Part shown: piece after piece, positions 27,131 to 35,971 of the stretch
Layout: the number at the start of each line of letters is the position of its first letter
How positions within the stretch are numbered: position 1 is the stretch's first letter
Assembly (NCBI GenBank): GCA_964615975.1
Contig: CAZTTH010000031.1
Span: 1 to 42,964 of the forward strand
Reading direction: 5' to 3'
Length of the DNA: 42,964 nt
DNA from: CAZTTH01 sp964615975
GTDB taxonomy: Bacteria > Verrucomicrobiota > Lentisphaeria > JABSQK01 > JAJFLO01
The notes under the pieces: generated by a model
Seen by the model: the letters and a program-made list of their open reading frames with translations, nothing else
The model's database searches: none
What the model was told of the DNA's origin: nothing
Made by a program: the position numbers and the translations under genes

Positions 27131-28978
27131 ATGCCTGCTGCACCCCGCGTCTCCTGTATCATCAACTTTTATGATGCTGAACAATTCTTAATCCAAGCGA
27201 TTGCCAGTGTTTTGGCACAAACTTACGCTGATTGGGAATTGCTCCTGGTTGATGATGGCTCAACGGATTCAAGCACCGAAATCGCACGGCGATATGCCCA
27301 TGAGAATCCTGCCAAAATTCGTTATCTTGAACCTGAAGGGCATCAAAGTCGTGGCATGTGCGCGGCGCGCAACCTGGGAATCGATCAAGCACGTGGAGAA
27401 TTTATTGGTTTCCTGGATGCGAATGATGAATGGCTGTCACTTAAGCTGGAACAGCAAGTGGCAATTTTGCGAACTCATCCGGAGGCGGGAATGGTTTATG
27501 GCCGCACCCAAATCTGGTATGGCTGGACAGGAAATCCGGATGATGGGCAATATGATTGTTTATGCGAGTTGGGAGTGTCCGCTGATGAGGTAATCCCCCC
27601 TCCAAAATTGTTTCTTTTGTCGTTGGCGAACCAATACCAAACTGCGACCATTGGCAATGTGTTGATTCGTCGACACCTATTCACCGAGCTAGGCGCCATG
27701 AATGAGTTATTGCCCTATCGCTATGCGAATCAGGCCTGGCTGGCGCTGGCACAATTGAAATTTCCGGCGTACGTGGCCAGTGAAATATGGAAAAAATCCC
27801 GATATCGACGCAGTAACAATTTGCCACTAAATGAACAACCCCGGGATGATGCCGAGCATCGATCCTATCTGGAATTTCTGAAAACGCAGGTGATTGCCTC
27901 GGAGGTTCAGAATAAGCACATACTGAATGTCATCCGAGATGAGTTAGACAAGTATGATGTGAACGCGATTAAATCACTGATTGACGCAAATTTTCCGCAC
28001 TTCGCCAGCGAAAAAATCGCGTACTTGAATGAAGGGGAAAATAATCGTGCCTACCGGGTTAACAATCAGTATATATTTCGTTTCCCGAAGCATTTTCAGG
28101 CTGAACGGTCATTGATTAAAGAGATCGAAGTCCTGCGTGTGTTGCGTAATCTTCTGCCGATTCCCATTCCCGATTGTCAATGGATTGGCAATTCCAATCG
28201 ATTGCTATCGGGTCAGGGAAAAAAGTCAAGGAAGTTAAAATCATTGCTGCATTCAAGCACGATGTTGCTTGGCAGAGCAAGTAAATACCTTGGGCTTCGA
28301 GATTTCCCTTATCGCATTGGACAAGGAGTATTTGTTGGTTATCAGGAAATCCACGGGAGTTTTCTTTACGAGGATTTTATCCGAAATTCATCACGGGAAA
28401 TCATCCGGGATATCGCTTGCAGTTTAGGAAGTTTTTTATCCACCCTGCATGCCTTGCCCATCTCTATTTTTAACCGTCGGACAATTCCAGAAAAACGCTG
28501 CCATCACGCGTTTTTTCATCAACAGTTCCGACGGTTGAAACGCGATGTTTTCCCGGTGCTTGGTTCTGACGATATTACCTGTATCACAGAGGTATTTGGC
28601 GAATTCCTCACCAATGCGAACGCGTGTTTATATCGTCCCGCGATTCTCCATGGCGATTTTAATTGGGATCATATAATTATCGATGAAAAAACCTTGAAGG
28701 TTGTCGGTATTATTGACTTCGGCGGTGTCTTTATTGGCGATCCAACGTATGGTCTGGTAAGTTTATGGTTAAAGTATGGGGATAATTTTTTGCGGTTAGT
28801 TCTATCTAATTACCCATGTAACGACCCGGAACAGATGATTAGAAAGATAAAGTGTTATCACTTTTGTGACTGTGTCGATATGATTCATCGCGGGAAAAAA
28901 AACCATGATCAGGCGTTGCTTGATCGGGGATGGTTTTACCTGAGAAATCATCTGAAAAAAATAACCCTGTCAAATTAA
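27131..28978 (+). CDS. GT2-like domain (probably inactive) fused to APH-like kinase
   Basis: The product has 615 residues. The N-terminal GT2 domain (1-240) shares about three quarters of its first 134 residues with the next gene product, but its catalytic sites differ: LDAND (95-99) for LDADD, YANQ (198-201) for YEDQ, and YRRSNN for YRQHPDN. It is therefore probably not an active transferase. From about 275 to 615 comes a kinase of the aminoglycoside/choline phosphotransferase type: HGDFNWDH (507-514) holds the catalytic Asp509 and the metal-ligand position, and IIDFGG (527-532) the second metal Asp529. This half looks intact. The fusion suggests a sugar-binding module presenting a glycan to a kinase. 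I chose the ATG at 27131 because the GT2 fold starts at once; upstream codons overlap the epimerase gene. Confidence 0.85.
   Translation: MPAAPRVSCIINFYDAEQFLIQAIASVLAQTYADWELLLVDDGSTDSSTEIARRYAHENPAKIRYLEPEGHQSRGMCAARNLGIDQARGEFIGFLDANDEWLSLKLEQQVAILRTHPEAGMVYGRTQIWYGWTGNPDDGQYDCLCELGVSADEVIPPPKLFLLSLANQYQTATIGNVLIRRHLFTELGAMNELLPYRYANQAWLALAQLKFPAYVASEIWKKSRYRRSNNLPLNEQPRDDAEHRSYLEFLKTQVIASEVQNKHILNVIRDELDKYDVNAIKSLIDANFPHFASEKIAYLNEGENNRAYRVNNQYIFRFPKHFQAERSLIKEIEVLRVLRNLLPIPIPDCQWIGNSNRLLSGQGKKSRKLKSLLHSSTMLLGRASKYLGLRDFPYRIGQGVFVGYQEIHGSFLYEDFIRNSSREIIRDIACSLGSFLSTLHALPISIFNRRTIPEKRCHHAFFHQQFRRLKRDVFPVLGSDDITCITEVFGEFLTNANACLYRPAILHGDFNWDHIIIDEKTLKVVGIIDFGGVFIGDPTYGLVSLWLKYGDNFLRLVLSNYPCNDPEQMIRKIKCYHFCDCVDMIHRGKKNHDQALLDRGWFYLRNHLKKITLSN
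27145..27540 (+). repeat. Duplicated GT2 coding segment, copy A
   Basis: This segment matches 29016-29411 at DNA level, including identical runs such as GATTGGGAATTGCTCCTGGT. It encodes the N-terminal half of a GT2 domain. The likeness points to a fairly recent tandem duplication, after which this copy lost catalytic residues. Confidence 0.8.
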
Positions 28979-29001
28979 TTATTCATAATCGACTACTTGA
29001 G

Positions 29002-30843
29002 ATGAATCATCACTCACTGGTTTCCTGTATCATCATTTTTTATAACGCTGAACAGTTCATCGATGAAGCAGTCGCCAGCGTTTTGGCACAAACTTACCGA
29101 GATTGGGAATTGCTCCTGGTCGATGATGGCTCGACCGATTCAAGCACTGAAATCGCGCGGCGGCATGCGCTGGAGAATCCTACCTCTATTCGTTATCTCG
29201 AACATGAGGGTCACCAGAATCGCGGCATGAGCGCGACACGGAATCTGGGAATCAGTCAGGCGCGGGGTGAATACATTGGATTTCTCGACGCGGATGATGT
29301 CTGGCTGCCCCACAAACTTGAACAGCAGGTTGCCATTTTTCAATCTTATCCGGAAGCGGCCATGGTATACGGCCGCACCCTAATCTGGCATGGCTGGACC
29401 GGAAGGGACGACGATATCAAGCGCGATAGTTTTGTTGATTTGGGGGTCCCTCCCGATACACTATATTCCCCGCCGGCGCTGTTTTATCTGCTGCTTGCTA
29501 ATCAAGCACAAACGCCGACCACCTGCAATGCGTTGATGCGGCGACAATTCATCGTCGATCATGGCGGTTTTGAAGATGAATTTCGCGGCATGTATGAAGA
29601 CCAGGTGTTTTTCGCGAAAATCAATTTAAATGCGCCAGTCTATGTCGCCAGCCAATGCTGGGCGCGATATCGCCAGCATCCTGATAATGCCAATGCGACT
29701 GTTCCCCTGACAACATACTATAAAATCCGCTATCCCTTCATGCTTTGGCTGGAGCGTTATTTGATCCGACACGGATTCAACAACCATCCTCACATATGGC
29801 GATCGGTACAACAGGAACTATGGTCATGTCGTCATCCTTACTTGACGCAGATGATGCGGTTATTGCGATGGCGGTATGGGGATACGCCGCGATCGGCAGA
29901 CACAATTCCGCCAATGGCATCACGATCGCCACTGGTCTCGGTGATCATGCCATTTTATAATGGCGAAAAGTTTTTAACTGAAGCTATTGCCAGTATAATC
30001 GCGCAATCCTATAAATGCTGGGAATTGCTGTTGATCGATGACGGCTCCACCGATGGCGGCACTGCCATTGCCAAGGTCCATGCGGAACAGTTCCCTGAAT
30101 CCATTCGTTACTTCGAGCATCCCCATCATCGCAATCTGGGTAAAAGCACTTCGCGTAATTTGGGGATTCACCATGCGCGCGGGGAATATATTACTTTTTT
30201 GGATGCGGATGATGTTTTTCTGCCTGCCAAGCTGGCCTGTCAAACCGCCATCCTGCAAGCCCATGACGCGATCGGCATGGTCTATGGCCGCACGCTTTAC
30301 TGGTATGACTGGGAGGGAAAGGGGAAGGGCCGCAAACATAATCATCTGGGGAAATTGGGAAGGCGAGCAGGTCAATCGTTTGAGCCGCCGCAATTGGCAA
30401 CTTTTTATTTGTCCAATCCCGGTTGTGTTCCCTGTATCTGCAGCCTGCTGGCACGCACCGACCTGATGCGGAAGATAGGCGGTTATGACGAGTCTATCCA
30501 GCATCTCTATGAAGATCAGGTGTTGATTTTCAAAATGTGCCTGAAGACATCGGTCTACATTATCGCCGAGTGCGGTGAAAAATATCGCCAGCATCCCGAT
30601 TCGAGCACCACTATCGCGATTCGCGAAGGCGCGTATCATCCGTCAAAGCTTAATCCCACCCGTTATACTTTTCTCACCTGGCTGCGGGATTATATTGAAC
30701 AGGAGGGCATCGCCGATAAACAACTTAAAACCGCCTTGGAGCGAGCCCTCTGGCCTTATCAACATGCGCGGTTTTATCGGCTGATCGCTCCCTTTCATTA
30801 CAGTTTAAAATGCCTGGCGGACAAACTCTCATGGACGGACTGA
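29002..30843 (+). CDS. Tandem double family 2 glycosyltransferase
   Basis: The 613-residue protein carries two complete GT2 domains. Domain 1 (about 6-240) has LLVDDGSTD (38-46), LDADD (95-99), YEDQ (198-201) and YRQH (223-226). Domain 2 (about 310-545) has LLIDDGSTD (343-351), LDADD (400-404), YEDQ (503-506) and YRQH (528-531). Both look active, so the enzyme may add two sugars or alternate two linkages, as bifunctional polymerases do. The domains are alike and share ancestry with the GT2 half of the preceding gene. The ATG at 29002 lies 23 bases after the previous stop; a longer frame would overlap that gene and adds nothing GT-like. The next gene starts 7 bases later. Confidence 0.9.
   Translation: MNHHSLVSCIIIFYNAEQFIDEAVASVLAQTYRDWELLLVDDGSTDSSTEIARRHALENPTSIRYLEHEGHQNRGMSATRNLGISQARGEYIGFLDADDVWLPHKLEQQVAIFQSYPEAAMVYGRTLIWHGWTGRDDDIKRDSFVDLGVPPDTLYSPPALFYLLLANQAQTPTTCNALMRRQFIVDHGGFEDEFRGMYEDQVFFAKINLNAPVYVASQCWARYRQHPDNANATVPLTTYYKIRYPFMLWLERYLIRHGFNNHPHIWRSVQQELWSCRHPYLTQMMRLLRWRYGDTPRSADTIPPMASRSPLVSVIMPFYNGEKFLTEAIASIIAQSYKCWELLLIDDGSTDGGTAIAKVHAEQFPESIRYFEHPHHRNLGKSTSRNLGIHHARGEYITFLDADDVFLPAKLACQTAILQAHDAIGMVYGRTLYWYDWEGKGKGRKHNHLGKLGRRAGQSFEPPQLATFYLSNPGCVPCICSLLARTDLMRKIGGYDESIQHLYEDQVLIFKMCLKTSVYIIAECGEKYRQHPDSSTTIAIREGAYHPSKLNPTRYTFLTWLRDYIEQEGIADKQLKTALERALWPYQHARFYRLIAPFHYSLKCLADKLSWTD
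29016..29411 (+). repeat. Duplicated GT2 coding segment, copy B
   Basis: This is the partner of 27145-27540. It keeps the DADD metal site that copy A has lost. A more diverged third copy encodes domain 2 of the same protein near 29931-30300. Confidence 0.8.
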
Positions 30844-30850
30844 AATTCTC

Positions 30851-31579
30851 ATGAACTTATTGAACGCAATCACACAATGGCTGTCTCTCGGATCTCAAAT
30901 ATTCAATACCGATTTTCCGCGATCACCCATGAATTGGGGGAACCTGCGTTGGGTGATGCCATTCACGCGGAATTTTGGTTATGCCCGCGGGACGCCGGTG
31001 GATCGCTATTACATCGAGCAGTTTTTATCCCGGCATGCTGCCGATATTCACGGTCGGACATTGGAAATTGGCGACGATTCATACACCCGTCAATTCGGCG
31101 GCGCGCGCGTTCATACTCGTGATGTGCTGCATGTTCAGAAAGGCCATTCCGCCGCCACCTTCCATGGCGACTTGACACATGCCGATCATCTTCCTGACAA
31201 TGCCTTTGATTGTTTTATTTGCACCCAGACCCTGCATTTGATCTATGATACTCCCAGGGCAATCTCCACCATCCAGCGTATCCTGAAGCCGGGAGGCGTC
31301 CTGCTGGCGACATTTCCGGGCATTAGCCAACTAAGCAAGGATCGCTGGGCGCGCGGGTGGTATTGGGGGTTTACCGCCTTATCAGCCAAGCAGCTCTTCA
31401 ACCCCATTTTTCCGCCCCCTGATCTTGCCATTGAAAGTCGCGGCAATCGGCTGTCGGCCACCGCGTTATTGCTCGGCATCCCAAGGGAAAAACTGTTGTC
31501 GGATGAGCTCGATGATCATGATCCCGCGGCCTCTTTCCTGATCACAGTCCGCGCGGTAAAAGCCGTGGAGGCCGAATGA
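30851..31579 (+). CDS. SAM-dependent methyltransferase (class I)
   Basis: The 242-residue enzyme has the SAM-binding motif LEIGDDSYTRQFGG (71-84), preceded by DRYYIEQFLSRH and followed by TRDVLHV, FDCFICTQTLHLIYD and ILKPGGVLLATFPG. It is the free-standing relative of the methyltransferase domain fused to the glycosyltransferase at 19704, and of the degenerate one at 15751. All three start with an (I/M)(D/N)WG(D/N)LR segment. It probably methylates a sugar of the exported polymer, possibly at the chain end. It starts 7 bases after the double glycosyltransferase and overlaps the deacetylase gene by four bases (ATGA). Confidence 0.92.
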   Translation: MNLLNAITQWLSLGSQIFNTDFPRSPMNWGNLRWVMPFTRNFGYARGTPVDRYYIEQFLSRHAADIHGRTLEIGDDSYTRQFGGARVHTRDVLHVQKGHSAATFHGDLTHADHLPDNAFDCFICTQTLHLIYDTPRAISTIQRILKPGGVLLATFPGISQLSKDRWARGWYWGFTALSAKQLFNPIFPPPDLAIESRGNRLSATALLLGIPREKLLSDELDDHDPAASFLITVRAVKAVEAE

Positions 31580-32607
31580 TCACGGGCCGCCTCAGGCAAC
31601 TTGGAAAATCCGTGCGCCGCAGTGCCAAACGCCGGTTCGCGAAAGCCTTGGTATTGATGTATCACCGGGTTGAGCAGGTTGATTGTGACCCCTGGGAAAT
31701 GAATGTGATGCCGAATCATTTCGCCGCCCACATGGAAGTGCTGAATAAATCCTGGCAGCCCGTGGCTTTAATCACTCTGGCTCAAGCCTGTCGCGAAGGC
31801 CGGATCCCCGATCGCGCGGTGGTGATTACCTTCGATGATGGTTACAGCGATAATCTCCATAACGCCAAACCCTGGCTGAACAAATTTGCCATCCCGGCGA
31901 CCGTCTTTATCACGACCGGTCATATTGGGACCAAAGAAGATTTCTGGTGGGATGAATTGGAACGCCTGCTATTGACTCCGGGAGAGTTGCCTGCAGTTCT
32001 CGAATTGCCGGTAAGGGATCGGTCATGGCGCTGGAATCTCGGCACGGCTGCCCATTATCATGATGATGAATATCAACGCGATAAAAAAATAGTTCCCTGG
32101 AATGGCAAAACCGGTTCGCGTCTTGGTTTTTATTATGAGCTCTATAAAATACTCCAGCCATTACCCACTCATGAACTGCTTCTCCTGATGGCCAGGCTGC
32201 GTGAATGGGCAAAAACACCGCGTTCCCAGCACCCCCGTCATCCCACCTTAACCCGGGATGAATTATTAACCCTGGCTTCCGGAAACTTGATTGATATCGG
32301 GGCTCACACCGTGACTCATCCCGCACTCTCAGCTCAGGCGATAGAGGCGCAGAAAGACGAGATACACCAAAGCCGGCAGATTCTCCAGGAGCTGACAAAA
32401 CAGCCAGTTTCCTGCTTCTCTTATCCTTATGGAGATCGCAGCGGTAATACTGTCGCTCTGATTCAACAGGCAGGGTTCGATGGTGCCTGTACCACCCAGC
32501 CGGATAATGTCTGGCGCTGGTCGGATCGTTACCAATTACCGCGATTTAATGTCCCTGATTGTCCGGGAGATGAGTTTGCCCGCCTCTTGGAATGGTGGTA
32601 TGGTTAA
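31576..32607 (+). CDS. Polysaccharide deacetylase (NodB homology domain)
   Basis: The 343-residue carbohydrate esterase 4 type protein shows LMYHRV (27-32), TFDDGY (85-90) with the catalytic base and metal Asp, the metal histidines in IGAHTVTHP, and FSYPYGD. These are the CE4 motifs in order. About 100 extra residues (roughly 120-220) interrupt the fold, as in several cell-envelope relatives. No signal peptide is visible, so it may act in the cytoplasm on lipid-linked or nucleotide sugars, removing N- or O-acetyl groups. It overlaps the methyltransferase gene by four bases and ends the tightly packed part of the locus. Confidence 0.92.
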   Translation: MITGRLRQLGKSVRRSAKRRFAKALVLMYHRVEQVDCDPWEMNVMPNHFAAHMEVLNKSWQPVALITLAQACREGRIPDRAVVITFDDGYSDNLHNAKPWLNKFAIPATVFITTGHIGTKEDFWWDELERLLLTPGELPAVLELPVRDRSWRWNLGTAAHYHDDEYQRDKKIVPWNGKTGSRLGFYYELYKILQPLPTHELLLLMARLREWAKTPRSQHPRHPTLTRDELLTLASGNLIDIGAHTVTHPALSAQAIEAQKDEIHQSRQILQELTKQPVSCFSYPYGDRSGNTVALIQQAGFDGACTTQPDNVWRWSDRYQLPRFNVPDCPGDEFARLLEWWYG

Positions 32608-32896
32608 ACTGATCCCTCTGGTCATTCGTTCTCCGGCATGTCCTCATGAGGGGGCAGATTCACGCTTGGAAGTAGGTGGAGTTTAACCTTGATGTTGCTC
32701 TTCATCCCCGCGTTAAGTTAACCCAAAAAATTTCTTGTCCCGCATGCCACATGACCATTGTTGTTCAAGAGGGGACTCATACAATCTAAAGTTTGAACCC
32801 ATGGGACGTCAGCATATCACAGTCGGCAGACAGACGATACAGCCTCGCGGTGATTATGAAGCGATATTGCGAAGTGTTAAAAAATGTAGGATATAA

Positions 32897-33844
32897 ATGG
32901 ACCACTCCTGTGCCACCTCCAGCAATCTGACAAATATGACCATTGAGCCACGCCCGATACTGGCGGAAATGTCGCTGGTAATTCCGACCCTCGGAAGAGA
33001 ACTTCTGATGGATTGTCTGACAGCGATTGCCGGGGGAACACATTGGCCCCGGGAACTGATCGTGGTTGATCAAGGTGATAATGACCGGGTAACGCGGTGG
33101 TTGGAACCGCTTGAAAGCGCGGGATTGCGCGTTCGTCATCTCAAACAACGCGAAAAAAGTATTCCCCAGGCATTGAATCGAGGAATAAGGGAAGCGCCAA
33201 CCACCTATGTCGCGATTACTCATGATGACTGTCAGGTATTTCCCGATTGGTTATCCGCCATGAGCCTGGCATTAAGTCAATTTTCTGATGCCATTGTCAC
33301 CGGCAGAGTCGAACCCGGCAAAGGGGGAGAGGGGGAATCGATGTTGATGATCAATACCTCCAGGATTCCCCAAGTCTACACCAGGCCGCCATTTAAAAAG
33401 GTCATTCTTTTTCCCAATAACATGGGGTTCGCAAGATTGCTCTATCAACGGATTGGCGGATTTGATGAACATCCCCTGTTTCAGCGTGCTGGTGAAGATG
33501 CTGACTGGCAATATCGTGCGCTGCGTTTGGGGGTAGCCATTAACTTTGTTCCGGAAGTGGCGGTCACCCATCGGGATTGGCGGGATCGGGAAAAACGACT
33601 GGCTACCTATCAGACCTATGCGCGTGGGCAGGGAGCATTTTATGCCAAACATGCGGGGCGCGGAGATCTTGTAGTCTTTATCCGGATGGTGTCACACTTG
33701 CTGTGGGCGCCACTATTATGGGGCTGGGGCTGGGTATTCCACCGACCAGAAATGGCGATCAAGGGCAAGGCGTTCACATTAAAATTATTGCCCGGTATTA
33801 TTGCTGGCTTTAATGCCTTGCGACGGAACGAATTCAAATGTTAG
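32897..33844 (+). CDS. Family 2 glycosyltransferase
   Basis: The 315-residue protein has a GT2 fold with SLVIPTLGRELL, VVDQGDND, ITHDDCQ (the metal site) and AGEDADWQYRALRLG (the acidic motif). A hydrophobic stretch near 265-290 (LLWAPLLWGWGWVF) could anchor it to the membrane, as in rhamnosyl- and mycofactocin-type GT2 enzymes. The ATG at 32897 has TAGG six bases upstream; internal ATGs at codons 14 and 25 are alternatives. A 289-base gap precedes the gene, so it may have its own promoter. It is the last sugar enzyme of the locus. Confidence 0.9.
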   Translation: MDHSCATSSNLTNMTIEPRPILAEMSLVIPTLGRELLMDCLTAIAGGTHWPRELIVVDQGDNDRVTRWLEPLESAGLRVRHLKQREKSIPQALNRGIREAPTTYVAITHDDCQVFPDWLSAMSLALSQFSDAIVTGRVEPGKGGEGESMLMINTSRIPQVYTRPPFKKVILFPNNMGFARLLYQRIGGFDEHPLFQRAGEDADWQYRALRLGVAINFVPEVAVTHRDWRDREKRLATYQTYARGQGAFYAKHAGRGDLVVFIRMVSHLLWAPLLWGWGWVFHRPEMAIKGKAFTLKLLPGIIAGFNALRRNEFKC

Positions 33845-34252
33845 TTCGTGTTGCTCTGATTATTCCTGTTTATATTCATGGCTGGCAATGATAATGTGTT
33901 GGTTTTAATTCCCTCGTGAGCAATTAAAACCGCCGTTGTTGTAAGATGAAAATCCGATCATCAACATGATTGTCATGATATGGGTAAGACCGTTCATTTT
34001 GCAAGATGAAGTCTTTGTTACGTTAAATGAAGGCAGGTGTAAGTCACTTATCTACCAACTGCCGCGGAAAATAAACAGAAATTCCGGACGATCTGAGGCT
34101 TTCGTTTGCATTAGCCAAATCTAAAATCTAAAATCAGAAAGCGAAAATTTAGTTGCGGCGATGCCGCCCTGGGTAAAACCGGTGGCGAAGGATACATGCG
34201 GAATACCGGCAAAGTTTTATTGTAAGGACAACGCGAAAGGAAATTTAGAACC
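33845..34252. other. Intergenic region
   Basis: The 408 bases between the last glycosyltransferase and the DUF432 gene show no convincing gene. A short tandem CTAAAAT repeat lies near 34119-34140. AAAGGA near the end serves as the ribosome binding site of the DUF432 gene. Confidence 0.45.
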
Positions 34253-35053
34253 ATGAATCTGAATCAAAAAATTACCAATCCCTGGAGGGTCCCCATGTCG
34301 GTTCCCCACAATCGCAGCATGGTCTATCAATTTGGTCCATTGAAAATTTGGATACTGAGAAAGGAGTACGAATGGTTGTTGGCGTGGAATCGCGACGTTG
34401 GTGATGAATATTCTCTTGTACTTGGTTGCGAAGAAGAAAAACCAGACCACCTCGAATGGAATCAGTGGATTACCTTTCAGGAAGATGAATTGGTTAATTT
34501 TCTTCCCACCATGCCGGATCGAGCGTTAATTGTTCGTCCCCAGTATTCCTCATATCTGACGGTGGGTTCGGATTGTATTTTTTATTGTTTGATTCCGATT
34601 TCAGTGGCAGTATTTGTGGGATCGAACCTGGCGTTGCGCTTGGTCGAGATTCCGACCATGGAGCTGTCAAATTCCTGGCATGGCGACACCATGACTGGCG
34701 AACTGGGTTATGCCATGCGGTTTCCTGTACAGTTTAGTATCGCGGATCCAGCGGTTGGTCCCCATCGAGTAGTTTGTCCCATTCATATAAAAAATAAATC
34801 GAACAGTGAATTGGAGATTCAGCGGATTTATCTCCAGGTGAAGCATCTAAATATCTATCAAGGCGAGGCGAATAACCGGACGGATCAGGTCTTGGTTATT
34901 TATGAGGGCAAAGATCAGGATAATAAAATCCATTATGAAAACCCGATTACGGCTAATGGTAAAGCTTCAACCGTCATTTCACCCTGTCGCGAACCAGTGT
35001 CGGGTGGAATTCTAAAAAGAGGGTTCGACAATTTGATGTCGATATCATTTTAA
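34253..35053 (+). CDS. DUF432 domain protein
   Basis: The 266-residue protein without signal peptide or membrane helix fits DUF432, a family of unknown function often found next to small mechanosensitive channels, as it is here (the channel gene starts 51 bases later). Recognisable segments include FGPLKIWI near the start, RALIVRPQYSSYLTVGSD in the middle, RLVEIPTMELSNSWHGD, and LEIQRIYLQVKHLNIYQGE towards the end. The linkage suggests it modulates or senses for the channel, but no mechanism is known. AAAGGA precedes the start. The family call rests on pattern and neighbourhood. Confidence 0.78.
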   Translation: MNLNQKITNPWRVPMSVPHNRSMVYQFGPLKIWILRKEYEWLLAWNRDVGDEYSLVLGCEEEKPDHLEWNQWITFQEDELVNFLPTMPDRALIVRPQYSSYLTVGSDCIFYCLIPISVAVFVGSNLALRLVEIPTMELSNSWHGDTMTGELGYAMRFPVQFSIADPAVGPHRVVCPIHIKNKSNSELEIQRIYLQVKHLNIYQGEANNRTDQVLVIYEGKDQDNKIHYENPITANGKASTVISPCREPVSGGILKRGFDNLMSISF

Positions 35054-35104
35054 GGCTATGTTCCTGAATCCCCAATATTTTAATCCCATTCAACCGAGGT
35101 CATT

Positions 35105-35971
35105 ATGCACATTCCTGATTGGCTGTTAACAGATCGTTTCTTTGCAATCATCAGATGCATCCTGGTGCTCTGCATTGGGTTGCCATTGATCCATATCATT
35201 TCACGATCGATCGGTGACATGGTTAAAAAATATTTCACTGATCAGTCCGCAATGGTGGCGCGTAATGGGATTTTCTATTCGGGACTGATGCTGTTGATCA
35301 TGGTAGAAATGCACCAGATGGGATTTCAAATCACGGCGTTGCTGGGCGCGGCTGGAATTGCCGGTGTCGCCATCGGGTTTGCGGCGCAAACCAGCCTGTC
35401 GAATATCATCAGTGGCATCTTTTTAATTTCGGAACAGCCCTTTGCTGTCGGTGATGTGATCAAGATCGGTGAGACCACGGGCATTGTCCTGTCGATTGAT
35501 TTATTATCGGTGAAACTGCGTTTGTTTGATAATAAATTTGTCCGCATCCCGAATGAAAACATCATCAAGGGTGAGGTGACTAATATCACCCGCTTTCCCA
35601 TCCGTCGATACGATATCAACATGGGGGTCGCGTACAAGGAGGATATCGTCCGGGTGATGAAGATTCTCAAGGAGGTCGCCAATAAAAATCCTTATTGTCT
35701 GGATGAGCCTGAACCGACTTTTATCTTTCTGAATTTTGGCAATTCGGCATTGGAATTCCTCTTTGCCGTCTGGTTTGTCAAAACGGACTTTGTGAAGCTG
35801 CGCAATACCCTCATGCCGGAAATCAAAAGACGATTTGATGAAGAAAACATTGAGATTCCCTTTCCCCATCAGTCCCTGTATGTCGGCGCTGCAACCAAAC
35901 CCTTTCCCATCTCCATTGTTCCCTTGGAAGGCGGGGATCAGGATATCAACCCAAAAGTTGAATCGGTCTAA
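35105..35971 (+). CDS. Mechanosensitive ion channel family protein (MscS type)
   Basis: The 288-residue channel subunit has about three membrane segments, like E. coli MscS (286 residues). The pore helix region AAGIAGVAIGFAAQTSLSN (about 79-97) has the Gly/Ala pattern of MscS TM3. It is followed by the beta domain with FAVGDVIKIGETTGIV and RIPNENIIKGEVTNIT, and a C-terminal alpha/beta domain ending with EIPFPHQSLYV, the usual close of the vestibule. Such channels release solutes during hypo-osmotic shock. GAGG lies upstream of the ATG, and the gene probably shares an operon with the DUF432 gene. Confidence 0.94.
   Translation: MHIPDWLLTDRFFAIIRCILVLCIGLPLIHIISRSIGDMVKKYFTDQSAMVARNGIFYSGLMLLIMVEMHQMGFQITALLGAAGIAGVAIGFAAQTSLSNIISGIFLISEQPFAVGDVIKIGETTGIVLSIDLLSVKLRLFDNKFVRIPNENIIKGEVTNITRFPIRRYDINMGVAYKEDIVRVMKILKEVANKNPYCLDEPEPTFIFLNFGNSALEFLFAVWFVKTDFVKLRNTLMPEIKRRFDEENIEIPFPHQSLYVGAATKPFPISIVPLEGGDQDINPKVESV

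Noticed and set aside
28930..29001. Upstream extension of the double glycosyltransferase
   Set aside because: It overlaps the previous gene's C-terminus, and the paralogue aligns from the ATG at 29002.
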